Shown: positions 17,292-27,075 of the stretch, in pieces
Layout: each line of letters starts with the position of its first letter
How positions within the stretch are numbered: the first letter of the stretch is position 1
Origin: Campylobacteraceae bacterium
Lineage (GTDB): Bacteria; Campylobacterota; Campylobacteria; Campylobacterales; Sulfurovaceae
Reading direction: 5' to 3'
Length of the DNA stretch: 38,276 nt
NCBI GenBank assembly: GCA_027038275.1
Contig: JALVXC010000105.1
Coordinates: 1-38,276, forward strand
The notes under the pieces: model-generated
Seen by the model: the letters and a program-made list of their open reading frames with translations, nothing else
What the model was told of the DNA's origin: nothing
Databases searched by the model: none
Translations under genes and position numbers: made by a program

Positions 17292-18290
17292 ATGAAGAAC
17301 ATAGATATAAAAAACAGTAATATATTGGTTATTGGTGGAGCAGGATTTATCGGCTCTCATATTGTAGAAGAGTTATTAAAAGAGGATGTTAATGAGATTG
17401 TTATATATGATAACTTTTCCAGAGGTACTCATGAAAATCTTGAAGTAGCATTAAAAGACCCAAGAGTTAAAATATTTGATATAGGAGGAGATATTCTTCA
17501 AACAGATATTTTAGATGAGGCAGTAAAAGGGAAAGATTATGTATTTCATTTAGCAGCTTTATGGCTTCTTCACTGTTATGATTTTCCACGAAATGCTTTT
17601 CATGTTAATATTGAAGGAACTTTTAATGTACTAGAGGCGTGTGTAAAACATAATGTTAAAAAGCTAATATACTCTTCATCAGCTTCTGTTTATGGTAATG
17701 CTGTTGAGCTTCCTATGACAGAAGAGCATCCTTACAATAATCAGACATTTTATGGAGCTTCAAAAATAGCTGGAGAGCATATGTGTAAATCTTTCTATCA
17801 TAGATATGGATTAAACTATGTAGGATTAAGATACTTTAATGCCTATGGTGCAAGACAGGATTATAAAGGGACATATATTGCAATTATCATGAAAATCTTA
17901 GATAGAATCGATAAGGGATTACCTCCAATAGTTTATGGTGATGGTTCACAAGCATACGATTTCATATATGTTACAGATATTGCAAAAGCAAATATTGCTG
18001 CAATGAAATCAGATGCAACTAATGATTTTTATAATGTTGCAACAGGAAAACAGACAAGTATAAAAGATTTGACCAATATTCTTTTAGAAATTACTGGAAG
18101 TGATTTAGATATTGTATATCAAGAGGCTGAACAGATGTTTGTTTCAAGTAGAATTGCAGATGTTACAAAGGCATCAAAAGAGTTAAACTTCAACTATACT
18201 ATTGAGATAGAAGAGGGATTAGAAAAGTTAATTGAGTGGAGAAAGAATCATATAGATTTAGTTGCTAAAAGAAGAGGGGAAATTAGATAA
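17292..18290 (+). CDS. NAD-dependent sugar epimerase/dehydratase (extended SDR)
   Basis: 332 residues. The nucleotide motif GGAGFIG lies at 15-21, the catalytic pair is Tyr154 and Lys158 in FYGASK, and the catalytic serine region is SSSASVYG (128-135). RYFNAYGARQ and a downstream substrate-binding arginine region fit UDP-sugar 4-epimerases/decarboxylases. HLAALWLLHCYDFPRNAF is a distinctive segment. A plausible role is C4 epimerisation of a UDP-amino sugar or uronate (gluco to galacto), but dehydratase or decarboxylase activity cannot be excluded. It has its own AAGGAAG ribosome site after a 19-bp gap and shares one base with the next start (TAATG). Confidence 0.87.
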   Translation: MKNIDIKNSNILVIGGAGFIGSHIVEELLKEDVNEIVIYDNFSRGTHENLEVALKDPRVKIFDIGGDILQTDILDEAVKGKDYVFHLAALWLLHCYDFPRNAFHVNIEGTFNVLEACVKHNVKKLIYSSSASVYGNAVELPMTEEHPYNNQTFYGASKIAGEHMCKSFYHRYGLNYVGLRYFNAYGARQDYKGTYIAIIMKILDRIDKGLPPIVYGDGSQAYDFIYVTDIAKANIAAMKSDATNDFYNVATGKQTSIKDLTNILLEITGSDLDIVYQEAEQMFVSSRIADVTKASKELNFNYTIEIEEGLEKLIEWRKNHIDLVAKRRGEIR

Positions 18291-19375
18291 TGATTAAACT
18301 AATTAAACCCTATATATCATTTGATGAAGTAAAAGATGAATTTGAAGGTATTTTTGAGAGTGCTTGGTTTACAAAAGGTAAGTTTGTAGAAGAGTTTAGA
18401 GAGGAGATAAAGTCATATACAGGTGCAAAACATGCCTATTTAACAACTTCTGCAACAACAGCTCTTACTATGGCATTAAAACTATTTGACATTAAGGCAG
18501 GTGATGAAGTTATAGTTTCTGACTTTTCATTTCCTGCATCCTCTAATGTTATAGAGGATTTAGGTGCTACTCCTGTTTTTGTTGATGTCTCTTTAGATAC
18601 TTTCAATATGCTTCCAGAGGAGTTGGAGAGTAAGATTACAGAAAAGACCAAAGCTGTAATGTTTGTAGATGCTTTAGGTAACCCAACAGGTATACATGAG
18701 ATAAAAAAAATATGCCAAAAACACAATTTGCCATTAATAGAAGATGGTGCTTGTGCTATGGGAAGTAGTGAACTTGGAGTGAGATGTGGAAGTATTGCTG
18801 ATGTTACTTGTTTTAGTTTTCACCCTAGAAAGCTCTTGACAACAGGAGAAGGTGGAGCAGTAACCTTTAACAATGATGACTATGTAGATTTTTTTGATAT
18901 AAAATTAAATCACGGTGCAAAAGTAGAAAATGGTAAATTTGAGTTTGTAGATTATGGATATAACTATAGACTCTCAGAACTTCAATCTGTTATGGGTATA
19001 AAACAGGTTCAAAAGCTAGATAGTATTGTAAAATCCAGAAATAGTATAAGAGATGAGTATATAAAAGAGCTGACTCCTTTAGGCTATACTCCTCAATCTA
19101 TATCTAAAGATGTAGTATATAACGTTCAATCACTAGTATTTGTTGTTCCTAAAGATATTAACCGTGATGAGTTGGTAAAATATCTTAGAGAAAATGGCAT
19201 TGAGACTACCCTTGGAACTTACTGTTTAAGTGGAACATCTTACTATAAAAATAGATATAACGATGTTCAGCCAAATGCACAATATTTAGAGGAGAATACT
19301 ATAACTTTTCCTTGTTATGATGGGGTTGATATTGAGTATATTGTAGATAAAGTAAGGAACTATAGTGCTAGATAA
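18290..19375 (+). CDS. Second DegT/DnrJ/EryC1 aminotransferase
   Basis: 361 residues. The PLP lysine is Lys181 in CFSFHPRKLLTTGEGGA; other cofactor-site segments are TTSATTAL (52-59) and EDGACAMGS (151-159). It is only distantly similar to the WbpE homologue and closer in style to ArnB/perosamine-synthase-type enzymes that act on 4-keto or 3-keto sugar nucleotides. It most likely takes its keto sugar from the SDR or the Gfo/Idh/MocA enzyme just upstream. Its last 11 bp overlap the next gene. Confidence 0.87.
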   Translation: MIKLIKPYISFDEVKDEFEGIFESAWFTKGKFVEEFREEIKSYTGAKHAYLTTSATTALTMALKLFDIKAGDEVIVSDFSFPASSNVIEDLGATPVFVDVSLDTFNMLPEELESKITEKTKAVMFVDALGNPTGIHEIKKICQKHNLPLIEDGACAMGSSELGVRCGSIADVTCFSFHPRKLLTTGEGGAVTFNNDDYVDFFDIKLNHGAKVENGKFEFVDYGYNYRLSELQSVMGIKQVQKLDSIVKSRNSIRDEYIKELTPLGYTPQSISKDVVYNVQSLVFVVPKDINRDELVKYLRENGIETTLGTYCLSGTSYYKNRYNDVQPNAQYLEENTITFPCYDGVDIEYIVDKVRNYSAR

Positions 19376-20369
19376 AATAAAGTACTCTTTGTCTAAATTT
19401 AATCTAAACTTAAACAATAAAGTTGTTTTAACAGAAGCATCTACAGGAGTTTACTCTTGTACTCCTATTATTGCTGATTTAGCTGGTGCAAAAAAAGTAT
19501 ATGCTATTGCTAAAGAGACAACCTATGGAACTTTTAAAGATATAGAAAAAAATTTTGAATCATACTTTAAAAATTATTCAGAAAGTAATATACAAATTAT
19601 AAAATCATTAGATGAAATAGAAGATAAGGTTGACATAGTAACCAATAGTGGATTTGTTAGACCTATTGGAGAAGAGTTGCTAAAGCATATAGATAGTAAG
19701 TCAGTCATTACTCTTATGTATGAACCATGGGAGTTTAGGAGTTCAGATATTGACATTGAACTAATGTATAAAAATAGTATTAAAGTTTATGGAACAAATG
19801 AGCATGATAGTAGATTGCTGACTATGGACTATATAGGAATTACTGTACTTTATCTTTTATTGGATTATAAAATTAGCCATTTCTCTAAAAATAAAATTTT
19901 AATTTTGGGTAGTGAAGAGTTTACTGAACCTATTGAACGAGTACTAAAACAAAACAGTTACGATATCTATGTTATAAATAGTTATGATGATGATTTTATA
20001 GACTATGACATAGACATTTTTATAATTGCAGAGCATAAAAATAAAAAGTATATCATAGGTGATGATAAAGCTTATATAGATAAAAATAAGTTAAACAAAG
20101 ATAAAAAAGTTATTCATATTTGTGGCAATGTAGATTTTGAAAATGTTGTTTTTTCTCATAAGCCTAAAGAGCCTAAGCCTTTTGGGTTTATGAGCTATAG
20201 AACAGACTTTATTGACAGTCAAGCTCTAATTGATTTACAAACAGGAAGTTTACTTGTTAGTCAAGGGATGCTAAGAGCAGAAGAGTTAGGTTTAAAAGGT
20301 GTTGAGTACAAGGAGTTTGTAGAGAAGAACTATTGTGGACTCTCTTTTGAAGATAAAAGGTATTGGTAG
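19365..20369 (+). CDS. Unrecognised Rossmann-like protein of the glycan operon
   Basis: 334 residues, GTG start at 19365 inside the upstream gene, supported by AAGGA 7 nt before it. I do not recognise the family. The layout suggests two alpha/beta domains, as in 2-hydroxyacid or amino-acid dehydrogenases: an N-terminal half with ATGVY-like and NSGFVRPIGEELL segments, and a C-terminal half starting with KILILGSEEFTEPIERVL (about 177-194), then VIHICGNVD. The glycine-rich loop is poor (GSEEF), so NAD binding is uncertain. A conserved-looking KPKEPKPFGFMSYRTDFID segment follows. No signal peptide or membrane segment. Tight overlap with the aminotransferase implies a sugar-nucleotide or precursor role. 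Confidence 0.7.
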   Translation: MLDKIKYSLSKFNLNLNNKVVLTEASTGVYSCTPIIADLAGAKKVYAIAKETTYGTFKDIEKNFESYFKNYSESNIQIIKSLDEIEDKVDIVTNSGFVRPIGEELLKHIDSKSVITLMYEPWEFRSSDIDIELMYKNSIKVYGTNEHDSRLLTMDYIGITVLYLLLDYKISHFSKNKILILGSEEFTEPIERVLKQNSYDIYVINSYDDDFIDYDIDIFIIAEHKNKKYIIGDDKAYIDKNKLNKDKKVIHICGNVDFENVVFSHKPKEPKPFGFMSYRTDFIDSQALIDLQTGSLLVSQGMLRAEELGLKGVEYKEFVEKNYCGLSFEDKRYW

Positions 20370-20370
20370 T

Positions 20371-21357
20371 ATGAGTAAGTTTGCTATACAAAAAATTAAT
20401 AGAAGAGATGAAAAAGATTATAAAAAATGGGTAAATTTTTTAGAAAAAGTTGATGGTGCGACAATATTTCACCATCCTGATTTTTTATCTTATCACTTTG
20501 ATAGATTTGACGAGTACCATTTAGCTATTTTTAAAGGAGAACATATATTTGCTATTATTCCTCTTGCTCTAGTTGAAGTAGATGGTAAAAAGATAGCAAA
20601 ATCACCTTATGGTGCAAGTTATGGTGGATTTGTTTTTAAAAAATTATTGAGTTATTCTGAATCTAAAGAGATTGCTATACTATTTAAAGAGTTTTTATCT
20701 AACAATAATATTGAAACAACCTATATTACTCCCTCTCTTGATTTTTATCATAAAGTTTTTAGTGATACATTTAATTTTGCGATGCTAGAGCAGGGATTTA
20801 AGATTATTAACTCTGATATTACTAGTGTAGTCCCTTTAAAAGATGTGGATTTAGAAACCGAAGTATTTACATCAAAATTGAGAAATGTAGTCAGAAAAGC
20901 ACAAAAATTAGATATAAATATAGTTTATGATGCCTCTATAGATGACTTTTGGATACTCATGGAGAAAACTTTTAATAAGCATGGCGTATCTCCAACACAT
21001 ACTAAAGAGGAGATAGGTTATCTAAACTCTAAATTTCCAAAAGATATATATTTTAATATAGCATATCTTGATAATACTCCTATTGCAGGTATGGGTGTAT
21101 TTAAAATAAATAGTTTGGTTAATATGAGTTTTTATTTATGTTCTGATAGTAACTATCAACAGACTCAGGCACTTAGTTTACTTGTTTATGATACGATAAA
21201 AAAATCTCAAGAGAATGGATTTAACTATTTTGATTTTGGTACATCTTCTGTAAATATGATAGGAAAAGATAATATTTTTAGATTTAAAGAGAGTTTTGGG
21301 TCAATTGGAAAGTTCAGAAATACATATAGATTAGAGTTAAAGGACTTAAATGAATAA
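20371..21357 (+). CDS. FemAB/GNAT-type acyl- or aminoacyltransferase
   Basis: 328 residues from the ATG at 20371, which lies 1 nt after the upstream stop and has AAAGG before it; a GTG at 20335 would extend it by 12 residues but overlaps the upstream gene and is less likely. Features of the FemAB/GNAT group: ATIFHHPDFL near the start, SKLRNVVRKAQK in the middle, and the C-terminal FDFGTSSVNMIGKDNIFRFKESFGS motif typical of FemAB-like proteins in polysaccharide loci. It probably transfers an acyl or aminoacyl group to an amino sugar. A relative lies at 32114. The next gene starts 8 bp before its end. Confidence 0.8.
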   Translation: MSKFAIQKINRRDEKDYKKWVNFLEKVDGATIFHHPDFLSYHFDRFDEYHLAIFKGEHIFAIIPLALVEVDGKKIAKSPYGASYGGFVFKKLLSYSESKEIAILFKEFLSNNNIETTYITPSLDFYHKVFSDTFNFAMLEQGFKIINSDITSVVPLKDVDLETEVFTSKLRNVVRKAQKLDINIVYDASIDDFWILMEKTFNKHGVSPTHTKEEIGYLNSKFPKDIYFNIAYLDNTPIAGMGVFKINSLVNMSFYLCSDSNYQQTQALSLLVYDTIKKSQENGFNYFDFGTSSVNMIGKDNIFRFKESFGSIGKFRNTYRLELKDLNE

Positions 21358-22546
21358 AAAAATAAAAGTAGCATTAATAGGAAATATGAATAATGTATTT
21401 TTTACAGGTATGAGATACCTTAGAGATTTAGATATTGATGCACATCTATTTATGTACAAGAATGAATATGACCATTTTAAACCAGAGAATGATACCTATA
21501 AAATTGATAAATATAAAGAGTTTATCCATACTTTATCTGTAGCTAGTAGTGGAAAGGGATTGATTTTATCTAATACCAACACAATAAAAGAGGAGCTGAA
21601 GGGTTATGATATTTTTATTGGATGTGGTATTGCTCCTGCACTATTTGAAAAAATTGGTTATAGTTTAGATATTTTTGTGCCATATGCAGACGAGGTTGAA
21701 TTAACATCTTATGACAATTTTCAAATAAAAGATATATTTAGATATTTTGTTAGAAGGTACACTGTAGATAAACAAATAAAAGGTATCAAGAATACAAAAA
21801 AAATTATAGCTTCTGCAATTTTACAGAAAACAAAAAATAGTATTAAAAGATTAAATGTAGAAGATAAACTTGTTAAAACATATATCTTAAGTGTCTATAG
21901 AGAAGCGACTAATATTGATACTAAGCATAAAGAGTTAAAAGAAGATAGAGATTTAGTACTCTTTTCTAATATAAGACATCATTGGAAAGATAGAGGAGAA
22001 GAGGATAAAAGAAAAAATGGGGATAAAGGGGTAAATAAGCTAATTATTGGGTACAGCCAATTTGTAAAAAATAATCCAAATACAACCTCAATACTTATTC
22101 TATTTGAATATGGTGTAGATGTAGATGCATCAAAAGAGTTAATCAAACAATTAGAGATAGAAGAGTATGTTAAATGGTTTCCTTTGATGCCAAGAAAAGA
22201 GATATTGTTACTAATGAAAGAAGCAGATATTGTTATTGGCTCTTTATCTGATGCAAGTATTGGAGGCGTAGGATTTGAAGCTTTGTCATGTGGTAAAATT
22301 TTAATGCATAATCTACTTCAAACAGATGAGGAGTACTATAATGAAATTGGACATGAACTCCCTTTTATTATGAGAGCAAACTCTCCTAAAGATGTAGAGC
22401 ATCATCTAAAAGAGTTTATACAAAATAGAGAATTTTTTGCACAAAAATCTAAAGAGAATCAAGTTTGGTTTGATAAATATGCAGGTATTGGATTGGCAAA
22501 AGAGTATAAAAAAGTAATTGAAGATTTATATAGAGAAAAAGTGTAA
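21350..22546 (+). CDS. Glycosyltransferase, GT-B fold (GT4-like)
   Basis: 398 residues, cytosolic. The N-terminal domain begins KVALIGNMNN...GMRYLRDLDIDAHLF; the C-terminal nucleotide-sugar domain includes EYVKWFPLMPRKEILLLMKEADIVIGS and GGVGFEALSCGKILMHN, the acidic motif of GT4-type enzymes. It contains an unusually charged loop (RHHWKDRGEEDKRKNG, about 209-224). Substrate unknown. It shares one base with the flippase start (TAATG). Confidence 0.82.
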   Translation: MNKKIKVALIGNMNNVFFTGMRYLRDLDIDAHLFMYKNEYDHFKPENDTYKIDKYKEFIHTLSVASSGKGLILSNTNTIKEELKGYDIFIGCGIAPALFEKIGYSLDIFVPYADEVELTSYDNFQIKDIFRYFVRRYTVDKQIKGIKNTKKIIASAILQKTKNSIKRLNVEDKLVKTYILSVYREATNIDTKHKELKEDRDLVLFSNIRHHWKDRGEEDKRKNGDKGVNKLIIGYSQFVKNNPNTTSILILFEYGVDVDASKELIKQLEIEEYVKWFPLMPRKEILLLMKEADIVIGSLSDASIGGVGFEALSCGKILMHNLLQTDEEYYNEIGHELPFIMRANSPKDVEHHLKEFIQNREFFAQKSKENQVWFDKYAGIGLAKEYKKVIEDLYREKV

Positions 22547-23862
22547 TGAGTTTATTAAAAAAAGGGCTTAGTGATAGTGGTTACTATCTTATAGCAAGTA
22601 TAGGAAATAAAGCATTAGCATTTATGGTAATACCCATATTGGCTAAAACTGTTGGAGTTAAGGAGTTTGCTACCTATGACCTTTTTTTAGTAATAAGTAA
22701 TTTTTTTAATATTTTGATTATTTTAGGTATTGACTCTGGAATAGCTATTTTATTGGCAGAATCTAAAGATAATAGAGTTCTCTCTTTTCTTTATGTCTCA
22801 ACACTATTAATTAGTTCAACACTAATTTTTATTGTATCACTCATTCTCTCTTTTATTTTTTTATATGTTGATGAACTCTTTTTATTGAGTAGTAAAATTT
22901 GGATATATATTGGTCTATATGTACTTTTTACTATGATAAGTTACCATACCTTTAACTTTTTGAGGTGGAGAGGAAAAGCAAAACAAGCCTCATTTGTTAC
23001 TCTATTTTCTTATATCTCTGGAATGCTAATAGGGTTATATTTTTTATATTTAGATAAGAGCATTGAAGCTTATCTACAAGGTCTTGTAATTGGTGTATTT
23101 ATAGGTACTATTGTGGCACTATATATAGCAAAAGAGTATATTTTTAAATTTCAGCTTTTAGACAATTCAAAAGAGTTGCTCAAAGAGTTATTTCAGCTAT
23201 CTCTACCTTTTGTACCTAACTATTTAGGAAATAGCTTAATGCAGATGGCAGACAGAGTTGTTATTTTAATGTTATTTGGAAAATATGAGCTTGGTATCTA
23301 TGCTGTTGTAACAAAATTGGCAATGATTCCACAAGTTCTTATAGGTACACTCTCTGGAGGTTTTGTACCTGTTATGTTTAGAAACTATAAAAGTGAAAAT
23401 GGGAAGAGTTTAATTAAAAACTTTTTCCACCTATATTTACTATTTATACCTATTGCTTTTTTTATAGCTTATCTTTTAGCTGATTGGGCTGTAGAGCTTT
23501 TTGGTGGTAGTAATTATGTAGAGTTTGCCTATCTATTCCCTATGGCATTAGTCTCTATACTTTTTGTCCAAAGTGGTCAATCTAATGGATTTGGTTACTC
23601 TATAAAAAGAAAAACTCATTATATTATGTATATAACATTTTTTGCAGTGGCTATAAACTATATATTTAGTTTTCTATTTGGATATTTAATAGGATTAGAG
23701 GGTGTTATTTTAGGGACTTTAATTGCAGGGATACTTAAAACATATTTTCATACATTTTACTCTGAAAGGCTCTATCCTTTTAATTATAGTTTTAAGTTAA
23801 TTGTATCAGTAAGTATTTTAAGTTTTATATTGGTTATTTTTAGTGGAAAGGGAGCGTTGTAA
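22546..23862 (+). CDS. wzx: Polysaccharide flippase (Wzx-like)
   Basis: 438 residues and about 12 hydrophobic segments from residue 12 on, with the N-terminal pattern of the MATE/Wzx family (LLKKGLSDSGYYLIASIGNKALAFMVIPILAK). FVPNYLGNSLMQMADRVVI (about 222-240) is characteristic of the second half of Wzx proteins. It moves undecaprenyl-linked repeat units across the inner membrane, consistent with Wza/Wzc in the same locus. It has a one-base overlap with genes on both sides. Confidence 0.92.
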   Translation: MSLLKKGLSDSGYYLIASIGNKALAFMVIPILAKTVGVKEFATYDLFLVISNFFNILIILGIDSGIAILLAESKDNRVLSFLYVSTLLISSTLIFIVSLILSFIFLYVDELFLLSSKIWIYIGLYVLFTMISYHTFNFLRWRGKAKQASFVTLFSYISGMLIGLYFLYLDKSIEAYLQGLVIGVFIGTIVALYIAKEYIFKFQLLDNSKELLKELFQLSLPFVPNYLGNSLMQMADRVVILMLFGKYELGIYAVVTKLAMIPQVLIGTLSGGFVPVMFRNYKSENGKSLIKNFFHLYLLFIPIAFFIAYLLADWAVELFGGSNYVEFAYLFPMALVSILFVQSGQSNGFGYSIKRKTHYIMYITFFAVAINYIFSFLFGYLIGLEGVILGTLIAGILKTYFHTFYSERLYPFNYSFKLIVSVSILSFILVIFSGKGAL

Positions 23863-25709
23863 TGTGTGGAATATGTGGATATGTATCTGAAAAAAATATT
23901 AATATAGAAGAGATGAACAACTCAATTGCTCATAGAGGACCAGATAATCAGGAATTTTTTAAAGAGAAAGATATAGGACTAGGTCATACTAGATTATCTA
24001 TTTTAGATTTAAGAGATGAGTCAAATCAACCAATGGTAAGTAGAAGTGGTAGATATGTACTTGTCTATAATGGAGAGATATATAACTTTATTGAGCTGAA
24101 AAAAGAGCTTGAGGAGCTAGGTGTTGTTTTTAGCCGACACTCTGATACAGAGGTAGTATTAGAGGGGTTTGAAGTGTGGGGTAGAGACCTCTTTGAAAAG
24201 TTAAATGGAATGTTTGCTTTTTCTATTTATGATAAAGAGTTAAATAAAATTTATATTGTAAGAGATAGATTTGGAGTTAAACCACTCTACTACTATAGTT
24301 ACGGTGATGATTTTATTTTTGGTTCAGAGATAAAAGCTATTTTAGCTTCAAATATTGTAGAAAAAAAGTTAGATTATCAAGGTCTATATGAGTATTTACA
24401 TTTTGCTACAACTTTAGGAGAGACAACCTTTTATGAAAATATTAAAAAGTTAGAGCCTGGATATTACATTGAATACTCTATTGATAAAAGAGAGTATTCA
24501 ATAGATAAATATAAATTAAATTATGAAGTTACTCAATCAACAGACTCCCTAGATGATGCGATAAAAAATATTAGAGAACTTTTTGAAGCCTCAGTAAAAA
24601 GGCAATTAGTCTCTGATGTCCCAGTTGGTATATTTTTAAGTGGTGGTATTGATTCTACTGCTATTACTGCTTATGCCACAAAACATTATAAAGGTAAAAT
24701 AAAAACATTTTCAGCTGGATTCGATTATGATGGAGGTGATAATGAGTTGCCAAATGCAAAGTTTATTGCAGAGCATTTTGATACAGAGCATCATGAGTTG
24801 AGTATTACAGGTGATAATACAATAAAAATTTTAGAAGAGGTTAATCACTATTTTGACCAACCTTTTGGAGATGCGGCAAATATACCTCTCTATCTTATGA
24901 CCAAAGAGTTAAAAGGAAAAGAGAAAGTAATACTACAAGGAGATGGAGGAGATGAGCTTTTTGCAGGTTATCATAGGTATCTTCGACTACATCACTATAA
25001 ATCTTTTAAGTTTATCTCTAAGTTTTTCTTTTTAATGCAGAAAGCCATTCCTACAAGCAGCTCAAAATATAGAGGTTTAAGATTCCTTTTTGCTTTGAAC
25101 CAAAAAGACCCAAGTAAAGAAATGGCGTATATACTCTCTCAAGAGATGTTCGATGAAGACCCAGCAGACTATTTTAGTTCTAAAGTTAAAAATAGACTAA
25201 AAAAAATAAATCCATTTCAAAGATATCAATATTTTTATAATAAATTTGAAAAGTTAGACCCTGTAAACAGAGCATTGTTTACAGATATGAATATTATTTT
25301 GCCCGATTTATATTTTGAAAAAGTAGATAGAGCAACAATGGCAAATAGCCTAGAGATTCGAGTTCCCTTTTTAGATAATGAGTTAGTAGAGTATGCAATG
25401 AGTCTACCCTCTAAGTATAAAGTTAGAGGAAAAGAGAAAAAGTATCTTTTAAAGAAAGCCTTTGATGGAGTTGTTCCAGATAGAATACTATATGGTCCTA
25501 AAAAAGGTTTTGGAGTCCCTTTTCAATATTGGTTAAAAACATCTATGAAAGATTTTATGATTGAAAATATTAGAGGTTCTGAAATATATAACAACGATAT
25601 TGAACTTTTAATGCAAGAGCATATAGCTGGTAAAAAAGATAATGGAATGATTTTATGGAAGCTATTAAACCTCTCATTGTGGTTAAAAAAATCAGGTATT
25701 TCATTATGA
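23862..25709 (+). CDS. asnB: AsnB-type glutamine amidotransferase 1
   Basis: 615 residues. The class II glutaminase domain begins with Met-Cys2 (MCGICGY), followed by AHRGPDN and YNGEIYNF. The synthetase domain has the ATP-pyrophosphatase loop SGGIDS at 260-265 and LQGDGGDELFAGYHRY. All key residues of glutamine-dependent asparagine synthetase are present. In glycan loci such proteins (for example WbpS of P. aeruginosa O6) amidate uronic acids rather than aspartate. Given the WbpB/E/D enzymes, amidation of a diacetamido-uronic acid is the likely role. A second, clearly different copy lies at 27990. Confidence 0.93.
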   Translation: MCGICGYVSEKNINIEEMNNSIAHRGPDNQEFFKEKDIGLGHTRLSILDLRDESNQPMVSRSGRYVLVYNGEIYNFIELKKELEELGVVFSRHSDTEVVLEGFEVWGRDLFEKLNGMFAFSIYDKELNKIYIVRDRFGVKPLYYYSYGDDFIFGSEIKAILASNIVEKKLDYQGLYEYLHFATTLGETTFYENIKKLEPGYYIEYSIDKREYSIDKYKLNYEVTQSTDSLDDAIKNIRELFEASVKRQLVSDVPVGIFLSGGIDSTAITAYATKHYKGKIKTFSAGFDYDGGDNELPNAKFIAEHFDTEHHELSITGDNTIKILEEVNHYFDQPFGDAANIPLYLMTKELKGKEKVILQGDGGDELFAGYHRYLRLHHYKSFKFISKFFFLMQKAIPTSSSKYRGLRFLFALNQKDPSKEMAYILSQEMFDEDPADYFSSKVKNRLKKINPFQRYQYFYNKFEKLDPVNRALFTDMNIILPDLYFEKVDRATMANSLEIRVPFLDNELVEYAMSLPSKYKVRGKEKKYLLKKAFDGVVPDRILYGPKKGFGVPFQYWLKTSMKDFMIENIRGSEIYNNDIELLMQEHIAGKKDNGMILWKLLNLSLWLKKSGISL

Positions 25710-25739
25710 ATAAGAACTATATAACGGAGTCTATAGTTC

Positions 25740-27065
25740 ATGCTTAAGTCAATTAACCAAGCATATTTACTTGTATCGGTAATATTATATTTTATATTGT
25801 CTCCAAAAATTTCTGGAGAGTATATATTAATAAACTTATTTGTTATGCTTAGTGTTATAACTTATTTTACAGTTCTATATACTAACATAGATATAAATCT
25901 TAAATCTTATACAAAAACATATTTAAGTACAGAAGTTTTTTTATATAGTCTCTTATTTGTCGCTATGGAAAACTCTATATCTTATTTTTACTCTAACAAT
26001 TTTTTCATGTTTAGTATGTCAGATGCTGTTACTTATCATAAGTCAACTATAGAGATTTTAAATAAACCATTGCTAGAGGCAATAGACCAATATTTAACAC
26101 ATATGGGTTTTGATGATTTGGGAATGATATTGGTTTTATATCCTATTTATCATATATATCCATCAAATATTACTTTAAACATCTTCTATTTACTTGTAAC
26201 AGTTATTACTACAGTTGGCATATTTGAACTTGCTAAAAACTTTATGTCAGATAAATATGCTTTTTTAGCATCATTATCCTACTCACTCTCTTCTTTTGTT
26301 TTGCTGTTTAATGCCACTGGACTAAAAGAGAGTTTTATGATAATGTTAGTTGTATTATCTTTTAAATACTATTATAGTCTAAATAAAAAGCTAAGTAGTT
26401 CAATTGCTTTTTTGTCTACAATAATATCACTACTTTTTTTTAGACCAGCTCTTGCAGTAATGATTATTGGAGTGATTGGACTTAGTTCTATATTATCAAA
26501 TAAGGGAAGTATTGGTAAAAAAATCTTTGCTTTCTTAATATTTTTATTTTTAATAGCTATGAGCAATTCAATACTTGCAGAGATAGAGAGTTACACTACT
26601 GGAGGAATGGATACACTTGTAGAGGCAAGAGATATGAAAGGTAGTAGTGTCTCTTTTGCCTATATTGTACATATTTTATCTCAAGCTATCGGGCCAATTC
26701 CAACACTAATATCTTCTGAAAAAATTCTAACAATGTTTTATGCACCTGGTCTAATTTATAGAATTTTATTAGCTTTTCCATTTTGGTTAGCTATTTTTTA
26801 TATTTATAAAACAAGAGACTATAAGTTATATCCATTGGTATTTTTCGTTCTTATGGAGATGTCTTCTTTAGCATTTATTCTTGATGGACTTGAATTAAGA
26901 AAATCTATGCCTCATATACCATTTGTTTTTGTTATAGCTTTTTGGTTTTTAGATAAGTATGATAATAGAGTTCTTAGAATTAAAAAAAGAAAAAGATTCA
27001 ACCAATTTTTTAAATTTTCAATGTTTATATTTGTATTATTGATTTTTTACTGGAACTTTAGATAA
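25740..27065 (+). CDS. Polytopic membrane protein, candidate Wzy polymerase
   Basis: 441 residues with about 10-11 hydrophobic segments and a larger loop near 285-305 (EIESYTTGGMDTLVEARDMKGSS). No sequence motif defines Wzy proteins; the call rests on topology, on its place in a Wzx/Wza/Wzc locus and on no other candidate being present. The segment SSFVLLFNATGLKESFMIMLVVLSFKYYY resembles polymerases of O-antigen/teichuronate type. A GT-C glycosyltransferase is an alternative. It is preceded by CGGAG about 11 nt upstream and by a 30-bp gap. Confidence 0.65.
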   Translation: MLKSINQAYLLVSVILYFILSPKISGEYILINLFVMLSVITYFTVLYTNIDINLKSYTKTYLSTEVFLYSLLFVAMENSISYFYSNNFFMFSMSDAVTYHKSTIEILNKPLLEAIDQYLTHMGFDDLGMILVLYPIYHIYPSNITLNIFYLLVTVITTVGIFELAKNFMSDKYAFLASLSYSLSSFVLLFNATGLKESFMIMLVVLSFKYYYSLNKKLSSSIAFLSTIISLLFFRPALAVMIIGVIGLSSILSNKGSIGKKIFAFLIFLFLIAMSNSILAEIESYTTGGMDTLVEARDMKGSSVSFAYIVHILSQAIGPIPTLISSEKILTMFYAPGLIYRILLAFPFWLAIFYIYKTRDYKLYPLVFFVLMEMSSLAFILDGLELRKSMPHIPFVFVIAFWFLDKYDNRVLRIKKRKRFNQFFKFSMFIFVLLIFYWNFR

Positions 27066-27075
27066 AGGAGCATAG

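Noticed and set aside
20335-20370. GTG at 20335 as start of the FemAB-like gene
   Set aside because: It would overlap the upstream gene by 35 bp, whereas the ATG at 20371 has AAAGG upstream and sits right after the upstream stop.
25706-25747. 14-codon frame (13 residues) bridging asnB copy 1 and the Wzy candidate (ATGA overlap at its start, overlapping the next ATG at its end)
   Set aside because: It could be a translational-coupling leader, but frames this short arise easily in a 30-bp gap and nothing else supports it.
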